Shown here one piece after another: positions 29,792 to 38,933 of a stretch of 64,000 bases of DNA. A program made the translations under genes and the position numbers. The notes under the pieces are model-generated. The model made no database searches. It worked only from the letters and a program-made list of their open reading frames with translations, and was not told where the DNA came from. This stretch comes from Legionella lytica (lineage in GTDB: Bacteria; Pseudomonadota; Gammaproteobacteria; Legionellales; Legionellaceae): contig NZ_CP071527.1 in NCBI RefSeq assembly GCF_023921225.1, forward strand, positions 630,001-694,000, read 5' to 3'. Positions within the stretch are counted from its first letter, which is position 1, and every line of letters starts with the position of its first letter.

Positions 29792-30115
29792 TTGACTTAT
29801 TATTCGAAACATGTACTTTTATGCACTAACCAGAAGGCTGCAGGCAAGCAATGCTGCGCTAACTCTGGTGGTGAAGAGTTTTTTACTTACATGAAATCAC
29901 GCTTGTCGGAACTGGGTATGCATGGCCCGGGAAAAGTTCGTGTGAGTAAATCAGGTTGTCTTGGACGTTGTGATTTAGGGCCTTGTGTTGTTATTTATCC
30001 TGAAGGTGTGTGGTATACCTATTCATCCTTTGCTGATATTGACACAATCATTGATTCACATTTAATTTCTGGGGTTATTGCCCAGGAATTAGCTATTGAT
30101 CCTGAGCACGTATAA
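29792..30115 (+). CDS. Thioredoxin-like [2Fe-2S] ferredoxin
   Basis: 107-residue protein of the (2Fe-2S) thioredoxin-like family. It has an early cysteine (LLCTNQK) with a nearby CC pair and the late cluster SGCLGRCDLGPC, which together supply ligands for a [2Fe-2S] centre. The best start is TTG, four bases after ihfA, so it probably belongs to the same transcript. An electron-transfer partner cannot be assigned. Confidence 0.85.
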   Translation: MTYYSKHVLLCTNQKAAGKQCCANSGGEEFFTYMKSRLSELGMHGPGKVRVSKSGCLGRCDLGPCVVIYPEGVWYTYSSFADIDTIIDSHLISGVIAQELAIDPEHV

Positions 30116-30170
30116 ATCACTTTATATGTGCCTACGATGTGCGTTTAATCGCATCAATTAAGGAAAAATC

Positions 30171-30243
30171 GTAGGCTGGGCTGTAAAGCCCAGCAATAAT
30201 TCTTTGATGCTACTCCGTTGCTGGGTTTTACAGCCCAGCCTAC
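30171..30243. repeat. Large inverted repeat, 26-bp arms
   Basis: The arms at 30171-30196 and 30218-30243 are complementary at 25 of 26 positions, built on GGCTGGGCTGTAAA, with a 21-base loop. The arms themselves contain internal GGGCT/AGCCC palindromes. It probably belongs to a dispersed Legionella repeat class and may terminate the pheST-ihfA transcript. Confidence 0.85.
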
Positions 30244-30434
30244 TGTTGAGTTCCAAGATATTTTCTTTGAGCCGATGTTATGATGTGAAAGCGTACATTG
30301 TTTTAGTCCAGTAATTAAACAATAGTATTATTGTTTCTTTAACTGAACAATATTTTTATAGTGGTTTTATCTCACAGAATTTGTTATATTTACGCGGATT
30401 TATTTATTTGTTTGTAAATTTTTATCCTTTTTAC

Positions 30435-30463
30435 TTGTAGGATGTTTCTGTTTTGGTTAAAAT
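30435..30463 (+). promoter_or_regulatory. Probable rplM-rpsI promoter
   Basis: TTGTAG (30435-30440) and TAAAAT (30458-30463) are spaced 17 bases apart and followed by a GC-rich discriminator CGCCCG, the type associated with growth-rate and stringent control of ribosomal genes. The start near 30470 leaves a 45-base leader. Confidence 0.5.
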
Positions 30464-30514
30464 CGCCCGTCCATGATAGAAGATTACTAATTTAGGCAGT
30501 TCGGAGTTCATTTA

Positions 30515-30949
30515 ATGAAGACATTTAGTGCCAAAAGCCATGAAGTCAAACGTGACTGGTTCGTGGTTGATGCCAGCGATAAAGTTTTAGGTCGCTTAGC
30601 TACTGAGATTGCCCGTCGTTTACGCGGAAAACATAAAGCTGAGTATACCCCCCATGTTGATACTGGTGACTACATTATCGTCACAAATGCAGAAAAAGTT
30701 ACTGTGACTGGTCGCAAATTTAAAGACAAAATGTATTACCGTCACACAGGTCACCCAGGTGGTATCAAATCAGATAGTTTTGAAAAATTACAGGCTAGAA
30801 ATCCTGCTCGGATTATCGAATTAGCTGTAAAAGGTATGTTACCAAAAAATCCTTTGGGTCGTGAGATGTATCGTAAGCTGAAAGTATATGTTGGCAGCGA
30901 GCACCCACATACTGCACAACAACCCAAGCAACTTGATATTGAGGAATAA
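30515..30949 (+). CDS. rplM: 50S ribosomal protein L13
   Basis: 144-residue ribosomal protein; [18 protein letters not shown] and [18 protein letters not shown] are typical, as is the [10 protein letters not shown] block. Followed five bases later by rpsI. Confidence 0.98.
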   Translation: MKTFSAKSHEVKRDWFVVDASDKVLGRLATEIARRLRGKHKAEYTPHVDTGDYIIVTNAEKVTVTGRKFKDKMYYRHTGHPGGIKSDSFEKLQARNPARIIELAVKGMLPKNPLGREMYRKLKVYVGSEHPHTAQQPKQLDIEE

Positions 30950-30954
30950 GTATT

Positions 30955-31386
30955 ATGGCTGAAATGAAGCAATACTATGGCACTGGCCGTAGAAAAAGTT
31001 CAACAGCTCGTGTGTTTTTGCGTCCAGGTAAAGGTGAGATCAAAGTTAATGGTCGCACTTTGAAAGAGTATTTCTGCCGTGAAACTTCTTGCATGGTTGT
31101 GATGCAGCCACTAGAAACTGTTGAGTTAGTTGACAAGTTTGACATCTACATTACTGTTGTTGGTGGTGGTGTTTCTGGTCAGGCTGGTGCGGTTCGTTTA
31201 GGTATCGCAAGAGCTCTAGTTGCTTATGACGAGCATGGTTTAGCTGAAGATGCAGAGCCAAGCCCGGATTCATTCCGTAGAAAGCTTCGTGCTCGCGGTT
31301 TGCTAACACGTGATTCACGTCGTGTTGAAAGAAAGAAAGTGGGTCTACACAAAGCACGTCGTGCTACTCAGTACTCCAAACGTTAA
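30955..31386 (+). CDS. rpsI: 30S ribosomal protein S9
   Basis: 143 residues. [16 protein letters not shown] at the start and a C-terminus ending in [17 protein letters not shown], the basic tail that reaches the P-site tRNA. Paired with rplM as usual. Confidence 0.98.
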   Translation: MAEMKQYYGTGRRKSSTARVFLRPGKGEIKVNGRTLKEYFCRETSCMVVMQPLETVELVDKFDIYITVVGGGVSGQAGAVRLGIARALVAYDEHGLAEDAEPSPDSFRRKLRARGLLTRDSRRVERKKVGLHKARRATQYSKR

Positions 31387-31401
31387 TCGTTTACTGGACA
31401 C

Positions 31402-31429
31402 AAAAAACCCCGCAACAGCGGGGTTTTTT
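31402..31429 (+). terminator. Terminator after rpsI
   Basis: CCCCGC (31408-31413) and GCGGGG (31418-31423) with an AACA loop; six A precede the stem and six T follow it, so the stem can extend and work in both directions. Confidence 0.93.
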
Positions 31430-31584
31430 ATTGGTGTAGGCTTTTTGGCTGCAGTAGTGTAGGCTAGGCCCATGGCTCAACCTATAATATAATCCTTAAC
31501 TTAATTGTAGTGGCCAGGGCGAGTCCGGCTTACTTGTGCATTAAACGCCCGTGTACTCTAATATCATTTTGAGGTGCCCTCATA

Positions 31585-32202
31585 ATGGATGAAGTTAGCA
31601 ATCCAGAGCCAAATCAAAAAACAGATGATTCTGTAGATGAAAGCAGACGTCGCTTTTTACTAGGTACTACTTGTGTTTTAGGTGGTGTGGGTGCCTTATG
31701 TGCCTTGACTCCTCTTGTGTCGTCTTGGTTGCCAAGTGCTAAAGCACAAGCTGATGGTGCCCCTATTCAGGTCGATTTAAGTAAAATGGAGCCTGGTGAG
31801 CAAGCGGTTGTCGAATGGCGTGGAAAACCGGTATGGATTATTCGCCGCACTCAAGAAATGTTACAAAAACTTAATGAAAATGTAAGTCAATTAAGGGATC
31901 CTCAATCCTTCACTGCCCAACAACCAACTTATGCGCAAAATATACATCGCTCAATTAATCCTGAGTATTTAGTATTAATTGGTATTTGTACCCATCTTGG
32001 TTGCTCACCAAAATACAAGCCGACACTTGGGGAATTGGGGCCAGATTGGCCTGGAGGTTTCTTTTGTCCCTGTCATGGTTCTACCTTTGATCTTGCGGGA
32101 CGCGTTTTTAAAAATGTGCCAGCACCTATAAATATGGAGGTGCCACCTCACTATTTTATTGATAAGCATACTTTAGTAATTGGTGAGAATAGTAAAACGT
32201 AG
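31585..32202 (+). CDS. petA: Cytochrome bc1 complex Rieske iron-sulfur subunit
   Basis: Electron-transfer subunit of ubiquinol-cytochrome c reductase. A twin-arginine type start (ESRRRFLLG, about 20-28) leads into the single membrane anchor. The Rieske domain has both ligand boxes, CTHLGCSP and CPCHGS, near residues 137 and 157. Length is 205 residues. First gene of petABC. Confidence 0.97.
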   Translation: MDEVSNPEPNQKTDDSVDESRRRFLLGTTCVLGGVGALCALTPLVSSWLPSAKAQADGAPIQVDLSKMEPGEQAVVEWRGKPVWIIRRTQEMLQKLNENVSQLRDPQSFTAQQPTYAQNIHRSINPEYLVLIGICTHLGCSPKYKPTLGELGPDWPGGFFCPCHGSTFDLAGRVFKNVPAPINMEVPPHYFIDKHTLVIGENSKT

Positions 32203-32230
32203 CCGTATTAGACGTAGTCGTAATACGGGA
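32203..32230. repeat. AATACGGG palindrome, decayed copy 3
   Basis: GCCGTATT and AATACGGG with a short spacer, a degenerate version of the palindromes at 13868 and 17941. It sits inside the petABC operon between petA and petB, an unusual place for such an element. Confidence 0.5.
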
Positions 32231-32303
32231 ATTGGTACCGTACCTCCGTATTTGGACTTCGTTTAATACTGCTTCGTTCGTGATGACTTTAGAGACCTAA
32301 TGA

Positions 32304-33515
32304 ATGAAAAGATTATTTAAATGGTTGGATGCGCGTTTCCCATTGCTAAATACCTGGAAAGAATATTTTAGCGCTTATTATGTCCCCAAGAATTTAAATT
32401 TCTTCTATTTTTTTGGTTCTATTGCACTAGTTGTTTTAGCAAATCAGTTTATTACTGGTTTATGGCTTACAATGTTTTATACACCTACCGCTGAGCAGGC
32501 TTTTGCTTCCGTGGAGTACATCATGCGCGATGTCAATTACGGTTGGCTACTGCGTTATATGCATTCTACAGGGGCGTCCGCATTTTTTATTGTGATTTAT
32601 TTACATTTATTTCGTGGTTTACTTTATGGCTCTTATCAACGGCCACGTGAACTAGTGTGGCTGTTAGGTATGCTATTGTATGTTTTGCTTTTGGCCGCTG
32701 CTTTTTTAGGATATTTGTTACCCTGGGGACAAATGTCCTATTGGGGCGCAGAGGTGATTACCTCATTGGTTGGTGGCATTCCTTACATTGGCAACAGTCT
32801 CGAAATTTGGCTAAGAGGTGATTACTCAGTAACGAATGCAACGCTACAGCGCTTTTTTGCTTTGCATGTTATTGCCATCCCCTTGCTTTTACTGCTCCTG
32901 GCTTTTTTACATATCGTTGCCCTGCATCAGGTCGGTTCAAATAATCCAGAGGGTATCGACATAAAAAATAACTTAGATCAGAATGGAAATCCAGTTGATG
33001 GTATTCCTTTCCATCCCTATTACGTTGTAAAAGATTTGGTGGGAGTACTGTTCTTTTTATTTCTCTTTTTTGCAGTAGTATTTTTTGCCCCAGAAATGGG
33101 GGGCTACTTTTTAGAACACAGTAATTTTGTTCCCGCCAATCCGATGGTGACCCCGGATCATATTGCCCCTATGTGGTATATGTCGCCATTTTATGCCATC
33201 TTGCGTGCTATTCCTGACAAACTTTTGGGGATTATAGGTATGGGAGCCGCTGTTGCCATATTGTTCCTTTTGCCCTGGTTGGACCGAAGCCCAGTACGCT
33301 CGATGCGCTATAAAGGCCGTTTTTCACGTATTATGTTAGGCCTCGGAGTCGCATCATTTTTAATTTTGGGGTACTTAGGTACCATTCCTGTTAATCCTCC
33401 ACGTTTACTTCTCTCCCGTATTTGCGCCGTCCTTTATTTTTCATACTTTATTTTTATGCCTTTTTATACACGCTGGGAAGTGACACGCCCTGTCCCGCTT
33501 CGGATCGAGGGTTAA
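32304..33515 (+). CDS. petB: Cytochrome b of the bc1 complex
   Basis: Membrane core subunit of 403 residues with eight or more helices. Heme-ligand histidines lie in HSTGASAFFIVIYLHLFRG (helix B) and FFALHVIAIP plus FLHIVALHQ (helix D), and the quinone-site PEW-type region reads APEMGG. Sits between petA and petC with two-base spacing to the latter. Confidence 0.97.
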   Translation: MKRLFKWLDARFPLLNTWKEYFSAYYVPKNLNFFYFFGSIALVVLANQFITGLWLTMFYTPTAEQAFASVEYIMRDVNYGWLLRYMHSTGASAFFIVIYLHLFRGLLYGSYQRPRELVWLLGMLLYVLLLAAAFLGYLLPWGQMSYWGAEVITSLVGGIPYIGNSLEIWLRGDYSVTNATLQRFFALHVIAIPLLLLLLAFLHIVALHQVGSNNPEGIDIKNNLDQNGNPVDGIPFHPYYVVKDLVGVLFFLFLFFAVVFFAPEMGGYFLEHSNFVPANPMVTPDHIAPMWYMSPFYAILRAIPDKLLGIIGMGAAVAILFLLPWLDRSPVRSMRYKGRFSRIMLGLGVASFLILGYLGTIPVNPPRLLLSRICAVLYFSYFIFMPFYTRWEVTRPVPLRIEG

Positions 33516-33517
33516 TT

Positions 33518-34237
33518 ATGTTAAAGCAACTAGTATTAGTAGTAGGGATCTTAGGATGTGTACTGGCCCCAATATCGGGGGCACAGTCTTTTGCTATTGA
33601 TAATAAGCCTAGTTTGCAACGTGGGGCTAAGTTGTTTATGAATTATTGTTCCGGCTGTCATTCATTAAAATATTTACGTTACAATCATATGGCAGACGGT
33701 TTAGGCCTTATAGGCTTTGATGGACGTGTTGATGAGGATTTACTTAAAAATAATCTTATTTTTACCGAAGCCACGGTAAATGATCCTATTCGCATCGCAT
33801 TGCCCCCAGAAGATGCGAAGCAATGGTTTGGGGTAGTACCTCCTGATTTATCTTTAGTCGCGAGAGCAAAGGGTGCCGATTGGCTATTTGCCTATTTTAA
33901 AAGTTTTTATACGGATAACTCCAGACCTTTTGGGGTAAACAATTTATTAGTGCCAGGGGTGGCTATGCCGAATATTTTAGAACCCTTAATCGGTGAAATG
34001 ATCTTGGTGCGAGAGACAAAGGAGCATGCGACACACTTATCATTGGTTAAAGAAGGGGAGCTATCTTCCGCTCAACTTGATATTCTACTGAACGACCTGG
34101 TAAGTTTTCTTGTTTATGCCGGTGAGCCTACGCAAGTTGCTCGCCATCGGCTCGGGTTCTTTGTATTGGCGTTTTTGCTGGTGTTTTTATTAGTTGTATT
34201 CGCCTTAAAACGTGTGTATTGGCAAAAAACATCATAG
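33518..34237 (+). CDS. petC: Cytochrome c1 of the bc1 complex
   Basis: 239 residues from the ATG at 33518; the open frame extends upstream into petB but that part has no family content. A signal peptide is followed by CSGCHSLKYLRY (heme c), the Met ligand region (VPGVAMPN), and a C-terminal membrane anchor (about 210-230). Completes petABC. The electrons pass to soluble cytochromes such as the one at 12901. Confidence 0.96.
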   Translation: MLKQLVLVVGILGCVLAPISGAQSFAIDNKPSLQRGAKLFMNYCSGCHSLKYLRYNHMADGLGLIGFDGRVDEDLLKNNLIFTEATVNDPIRIALPPEDAKQWFGVVPPDLSLVARAKGADWLFAYFKSFYTDNSRPFGVNNLLVPGVAMPNILEPLIGEMILVRETKEHATHLSLVKEGELSSAQLDILLNDLVSFLVYAGEPTQVARHRLGFFVLAFLLVFLLVVFALKRVYWQKTS

Positions 34238-34390
34238 TTTAGATAACAAAGTAACCCAAAAGGTTAAAAATATGGTAAAATATCACGTTTGTACTGTAGG
34301 GTAGGGATTTGAGTAATAGCTCAGTATCTCCTTCGAGAATTATTATCCCTAGGTGCCTTACCGTTTTTCATGAAATGATAGGAGTTGCTC

Positions 34391-35011
34391 ATGGCAATTG
34401 TTGCAAAGCGCACTATAATGTCTTTATTTTCTGATATCGATGATGTGTATAGTCATCAGGTTCGTATCGTTTTGGCGGAAAAAGGAGTGAATGTTGAAAT
34501 TCTACCTGCCAAGCAAAATGAACCCAGTGCTGATCTTTTAGCTCTGAACCCTTACGGAACAGTGCCAACTCTGATTGATAGAGAGCTTGTACTGTATGAA
34601 CCACGCATTATTATGGAATATTTAGATGAGCGTTTTCCTCATCCTCCACTATTGCCTGTATATCCGGTTGCACGTGCAGAAACACGTAAAATGATGCATC
34701 GCATTGAACATGATTGGTATTACTTAATGAACCAAATTTTAAGAGATACTAATGTAGAACAGGCAAGAGCAAACTTGTTTGAAAGTTTAACTAGCTTAGA
34801 TCCAGTTTTTGCTGACAAGCCTTATTTCTTAAGTGATGAGTTTTCGTTGCTAGATTGTGCATTAGCTCCTTTATTGTGGCGTTTACCTCGTTTAGGTATT
34901 GAGATTGGACCTGAATATAAAGGATTAATCGCATACATGCAGCGCTTGTTTAAACGTGAGTCGTTTCAAGTTAGCTTAACTGATGCTGAGCGACAATTAA
35001 GAGCGGCATAA
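34391..35011 (+). CDS. sspA: Stringent starvation protein A (RNA polymerase-associated)
   Basis: Glutathione-S-transferase-fold protein that binds RNA polymerase; SspA is a transcriptional cofactor in stress. SLFSDIDDVYSHQVRIVLAEKGV and NPYGTVPTLIDRELVLYE mark the N-domain. ATG 34391, with GGAG seven bases upstream, gives 206 residues. Two bases separate it from sspB. Confidence 0.95.
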   Translation: MAIVAKRTIMSLFSDIDDVYSHQVRIVLAEKGVNVEILPAKQNEPSADLLALNPYGTVPTLIDRELVLYEPRIIMEYLDERFPHPPLLPVYPVARAETRKMMHRIEHDWYYLMNQILRDTNVEQARANLFESLTSLDPVFADKPYFLSDEFSLLDCALAPLLWRLPRLGIEIGPEYKGLIAYMQRLFKRESFQVSLTDAERQLRAA

Positions 35012-35013
35012 AC

Positions 35014-35421
35014 ATGACTATGACATCAAACAAACCTTATTTAATTCGTGCTTTTTACGATTGGATTGTAGATAACGGATTAACACCTTATGTTCTGGTT
35101 AATACAGCCTACGTAGGTGTACAGGTTCCTCACGAGCACATTGTTGAGGCACGGATTGTGTTAAATATATCTCCAGCAGCCACCCGAGGGTTGCTATTAG
35201 AAAACGATCGTATCGTATTTACTGCACGCTTTTCAGGAAAAACAGAGCAAATTTTTGTTCCTCCTAGTGCAGTATTAGAGATTTATGCCAAAGAAAATGG
35301 TCGAGGAATTGCGTTTGAGCTTGAAGAAGAGCCTCCGTCTTCTCCTCCTCCTGCAACCGCTGGTGGAGATGTCACTGCGGCTATGGCTAAAAGCAAACCG
35401 TCGTTAAAATTAGTTAAGTAA
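35014..35421 (+). CDS. sspB: ClpXP protease specificity-enhancing factor SspB
   Basis: Adaptor that delivers ssrA-tagged peptides to ClpXP. The ssrA-binding domain covers residues about 1-112 (YLIRAFYDWIVDNGLTPY, FSGKTEQIFVPPSAVLEIYA), followed by a flexible Pro/Ala-rich linker and a short C-terminal ClpX-binding tail (KPSLKLVK). Length is 135 residues. Partner gene of sspA. Confidence 0.95.
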   Translation: MTMTSNKPYLIRAFYDWIVDNGLTPYVLVNTAYVGVQVPHEHIVEARIVLNISPAATRGLLLENDRIVFTARFSGKTEQIFVPPSAVLEIYAKENGRGIAFELEEEPPSSPPPATAGGDVTAAMAKSKPSLKLVK

Positions 35422-35425
35422 TATG

Positions 35426-35510
35426 TAGCCTGGATGGAGCGCAGCGCAATCCGGGATCGGCGCTTTATTCAAGTTCTAGATCTCGGGTTGCGCTGCGCTC
35501 CATCCAGGCT
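35426..35510. repeat. Large imperfect inverted repeat after sspB
   Basis: AGCCTGGATGGAGCGCAGCG (35427-35446) is matched by CGCTGCGCTCCATCCAGGCT near 35491-35510, with further partial pairing inward. The total element is about 85 bases. Typical of the dispersed palindromes of the genus; it may also end the sspAB transcript. Confidence 0.8.
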
Positions 35511-35570
35511 GTATTATTTTCAGTTCAAACCAGGGTCTGTTACCAGCCCAATCGTTATCGGAGCACACAG

Positions 35571-37055
35571 GTGATTAAACCAGAAAATGCCCTTTATCGT
35601 TGTGAACACATCAGAGCTTGCGAACAACAAGCAATGTCCTTATATCATCTAGATGAAAATGAGTTAATGTCTCGAGCAGGGGCAGAAGCTTTTGCGTACA
35701 TTAAAAAACTTTATCCTCAGGTGAAACATCTCGCAGTATTTTGTGGTTCAGGCAATAATGCTGGTGATGGCTATGTAGTGGCGCGCTTGGCTCATGAAAA
35801 CGGATTAACTGTTACGATTTATCAGGGCAAGGCTTTAGCTGATCTTCCGCATGCGGCGCAATACGCGGCATTAATGGCTATAGATGCCGGAGTTGAGTGC
35901 CAACCTGTTGACGAGCCTATTGATAGTGAGGTTGAGCTCATTGTTGATGCATTGCTAGGTATTGGCTTGCAAGGCCCTGTTCATGGGTTAATCGCTTCGG
36001 CAATTAATCAGATTAATGACAGCGGCATACCCGTGGTGTCTTTAGATATTCCATCAGGGCTTAATGTTGATACCGGTTGTGTTGAAAATCTTTGTGTTAA
36101 AGCGTCAGTTACTTTGACCTTTATTGCGCTTAAAGCTGGGCTGTATACAGCGGATGCTCCTGATTATTGTGGTGATATTTATTGTTGCCCTATCCAATTG
36201 GATGCTTGTGTTGCTAAACACCAACCTGCAGCTCGCTTGTTGGGACCGTCTAACATTGGATTGCCTTTAGCTGCGCGCAAAAAAAATTCCCATAAAGGCG
36301 ATTACGGCCATGTTTTGGTGATTGGTGGCGGGTTGGGCATGCCAGGGGCGATTAGCTTGGCGGCTAAGGCTGCCATGCGCACTGGCGCCGGTAGTGTCAG
36401 TATTGCAACCTTACCAGAACATGCGAAAGGCGCTTTAGCCTTAATCCCTGAAGCGATGGTCTGGGGAGTTAATTCCGCACAAGAGTTGCAACCCTTGCTT
36501 GCCCGAGCAAGTGTTTGCGTTATTGGTCCTGGTTTGGGAGATAGTGATTGGGCGGTTAGCTTATTTTTAGCTGCGATTACGTCGCAATTGCCCATGGTTA
36601 TCGATGCCTCAGCATTAAGACTCTTGGCAGAACATCCACAGTTGGATGATAATTGGATATTAACGCCACATCCCGGCGAAGCCGCTGCATTACTTTCTTG
36701 CTCTACAGAGCAAGTACAAAAGAATCGGTACCAGGCTGCTGCAAATATTCAAAAGCAGTATGGGGGAGTGGTCGTATTGAAAGGTGCTGGTTCAATAATT
36801 CAAGCCCCTGAACAAAAAACCTTTGTTTGCCCTAAAGGCAATCCGGCTATGGCGAGTGCGGGTATGGGGGATGTTTTAAGCGGCATTATTGCCGGTCTTT
36901 GCGCTCAAGGTATGTCATTACCTGAGGCTGCTCGGTGTGGGGTATATGCGCATGCAGTAGCTGGGGACAAAGTTGCTTATGCGCAGGGAGGAGCGGGGTT
37001 ATTAGCTAGTGATTTGTTTGACGTTTTACCTTATGTATTAAATTATTGTGAATGA
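35571..37055 (+). CDS. nnrD: Bifunctional NAD(P)H-hydrate repair enzyme
   Basis: Repairs hydrated NADH and NADPH. The N-terminal epimerase domain (about 1-210) has FCGSGNNAGDGYVVAR and the C-terminal ADP-dependent dehydratase domain (about 220-494) has DASALRLL, TPHPGE and NPAMASAGMGDVLSG. The start is GTG with GGAG upstream. Length is 494 residues, the normal fused form. Its end overlaps tsaE by eight bases, the usual order. Confidence 0.95.
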   Translation: MIKPENALYRCEHIRACEQQAMSLYHLDENELMSRAGAEAFAYIKKLYPQVKHLAVFCGSGNNAGDGYVVARLAHENGLTVTIYQGKALADLPHAAQYAALMAIDAGVECQPVDEPIDSEVELIVDALLGIGLQGPVHGLIASAINQINDSGIPVVSLDIPSGLNVDTGCVENLCVKASVTLTFIALKAGLYTADAPDYCGDIYCCPIQLDACVAKHQPAARLLGPSNIGLPLAARKKNSHKGDYGHVLVIGGGLGMPGAISLAAKAAMRTGAGSVSIATLPEHAKGALALIPEAMVWGVNSAQELQPLLARASVCVIGPGLGDSDWAVSLFLAAITSQLPMVIDASALRLLAEHPQLDDNWILTPHPGEAAALLSCSTEQVQKNRYQAAANIQKQYGGVVVLKGAGSIIQAPEQKTFVCPKGNPAMASAGMGDVLSGIIAGLCAQGMSLPEAARCGVYAHAVAGDKVAYAQGGAGLLASDLFDVLPYVLNYCE

Positions 37056-37527
37056 ATTAAATAAAGTGGTTATTTTAGATTTGCCTGATGAGCAAGCCAG
37101 TGAGCGGTTTGCAACCCAATTGGCCTCTTGTCTTAGCCTTCCCCTTATTATCACCTTGAGTGGTGATTTAGGGGCAGGAAAAACAACGATTGTACGTGCT
37201 ATGTTACGTGGTTTAGGCGTGACGTCTGCAATTAAGAGCCCAACTTTTTCGCTTGTAGAAAGTTATCCTTATCAGAATGAAGCCATTCATCATTTTGATT
37301 TATATCGTATTCATCACGAAGAAGAATTAGAATATTTAGGGTTTCGCGATTATTTTACGAAAGAGAGCATTTGCTGCATTGAATGGGCTGAAAAAGCAGG
37401 AAGGGCATTGCCTAAAGTAGATATTCGTTTTAATTTAAGTATAAAAGGGGTTGGACGCGAGATGCAAATTACTGCATCAAGTGATGCTGGCCAAAGAATT
37501 TTAGCCTGCCTCTCAGGGGAATTATGA
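37048..37527 (+). CDS. tsaE: tRNA threonylcarbamoyladenosine synthesis ATPase TsaE
   Basis: Helper ATPase for the t6A modification of ANN-decoding tRNAs. P-loop GDLGAGKTT at about 38-46, then SPTFSLVESY, HFDLYRI and IEWAEKA, all family signatures. GTG start within the end of nnrD. Length is 159 residues. Confidence 0.95.
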   Translation: MNELNKVVILDLPDEQASERFATQLASCLSLPLIITLSGDLGAGKTTIVRAMLRGLGVTSAIKSPTFSLVESYPYQNEAIHHFDLYRIHHEEELEYLGFRDYFTKESICCIEWAEKAGRALPKVDIRFNLSIKGVGREMQITASSDAGQRILACLSGEL

Positions 37528-38933
37528 TCTTACGTTCATGGTCTTTATTGCTCGTACTGTTTTTTAGCTCGGTAGGAGCCTTCGGTGGCCAACTCAAGGC
37601 AATTGCTTTAAAACAACAAAAGAATCAAACGTCTCTTTTTTTCTCGCTTGATGGGCCGTTTATGCATAAGCTATTTGTCTTGTCTCAACCTGATCGTGTG
37701 GTTATTGATTTAAAAGACACGCAATTAGCAACTAATTTAAATCATCCAAGTTTAACTAATGCGCTTATTCAACATATGCGTACGGGGAATGCTGATTTCA
37801 GAACCTTAAGATTAGTTTTGGATATAACTCAAAAGGTACAAGTTCGTTCCGTTCCTTGGCAACCTCCTGGTGGTACGTATGGAGTGCGCGTTGATTTAAT
37901 GTATACGAAAGAGCCAGTTACCGTGGCTGCAGTAGCCACACCTGTGCTTGCTTCTCCGGCTCCAGTTGCAGTAAAAGCTTCAGTGAAACTGCCGGTAAAA
38001 CCTATTCTAGCGCGGCAAGCCCCTGTTAAAGTAAGTACTGGTTCAACCAAGGCATTACGTGACGTGATTATAGTGTTAGATGCTGGGCATGGGGGGAAGG
38101 ATGCGGGGGCTCGAGGCCCGCATGCGTCTAAGGAAAAGGACGTGGTTCTGGCCATTACTCTTAAATTAAAGCGTCTTATTGATCAACAGCCAGGAATGCG
38201 TGCCGTATTAACCCGTTCTGGTGATTATTATGTGGGGCTTCGAGAGCGATTGGACATTGCCCGCAAATATAATGGAGATATCTTTGTCGCGATCCATGCG
38301 GATGCGTTCCATAATCCACACTCTAATGGCGCCTCGGTATTTGCTTTATCTCAACGAGGGGCAACCAGTGAGGCGGCACACTGGCTGGCAGAAAAAGAAA
38401 ACTATTCTGAATTGGGTGGGGTGAATTTAGGCGAGTTAGATGATCGAAATGGTGTCGTGCGCTCGGTATTAATCGATTTATCACAAACCGCAACCATTAA
38501 TGCAGGCTTAGAGATGGGTAAGCGCGTTTTGAATCAGTTAGGTGGTTTCGCAACCTTACATAATTCGCGTGTGGAGCAGGCTCGTTTTGTGGTGCTGAAG
38601 TCCCCTGATATTCCCTCCATTTTGGTGGAAACTGGATTTATTTCCAATCCTCGAGAAGAGCGCAATCTTACGAGTCCTGCCTATCAGTTGCGCTTAAGTC
38701 AGGCAATTTTTCAAGGGATAAAAGGTTATTTCTGGGAAAATCCACCTCATGGTTCGCGCATTGAGGCAATGATTACGAACAAGTTTCATTTAGTGCGGGC
38801 GGGGGAAACATTGCCAGCAATTGCTGCACGTTATCGGGTGACAGTGAATGCATTGCAGGCAGCGAACCATTTACGCGGCATAACACAGCTTAAACCCGGT
38901 CAAAAATTGATGATTCCTGCGACATGGGCATGA
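37524..38933 (+). CDS. amiC: N-acetylmuramoyl-L-alanine amidase, AMIN-amidase_3-LysM
   Basis: Periplasmic zinc amidase that splits septal peptidoglycan. Signal peptide (1-21), AMIN domain targeting the envelope (about 24-125), an Ala/Pro/Val-rich linker, the catalytic domain (about 170-410) with DAGHGGKDAGA, AIHADAF and VETGFISNP, and a C-terminal LysM (about 423-467, VRAGETLPAIAARY). Length is 469 residues. The AmiB and AmiC names are interchangeable here. Overlaps both neighbours. Confidence 0.93.
   Translation: MILRSWSLLLVLFFSSVGAFGGQLKAIALKQQKNQTSLFFSLDGPFMHKLFVLSQPDRVVIDLKDTQLATNLNHPSLTNALIQHMRTGNADFRTLRLVLDITQKVQVRSVPWQPPGGTYGVRVDLMYTKEPVTVAAVATPVLASPAPVAVKASVKLPVKPILARQAPVKVSTGSTKALRDVIIVLDAGHGGKDAGARGPHASKEKDVVLAITLKLKRLIDQQPGMRAVLTRSGDYYVGLRERLDIARKYNGDIFVAIHADAFHNPHSNGASVFALSQRGATSEAAHWLAEKENYSELGGVNLGELDDRNGVVRSVLIDLSQTATINAGLEMGKRVLNQLGGFATLHNSRVEQARFVVLKSPDIPSILVETGFISNPREERNLTSPAYQLRLSQAIFQGIKGYFWENPPHGSRIEAMITNKFHLVRAGETLPAIAARYRVTVNALQAANHLRGITQLKPGQKLMIPATWA

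Larger units (their letters stand above)
30116..30514. other. Intergenic region upstream of rplM with large hairpin
   Basis: 399 bases without a gene. It holds the 26-bp inverted repeat at 30171-30243, a further CCTACGAT/ATCGTAGG pair (30131-30138 and 30168-30175) just outside it, an AT-rich stretch, and the rplM promoter at 30435-30463. Confidence 0.7.
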
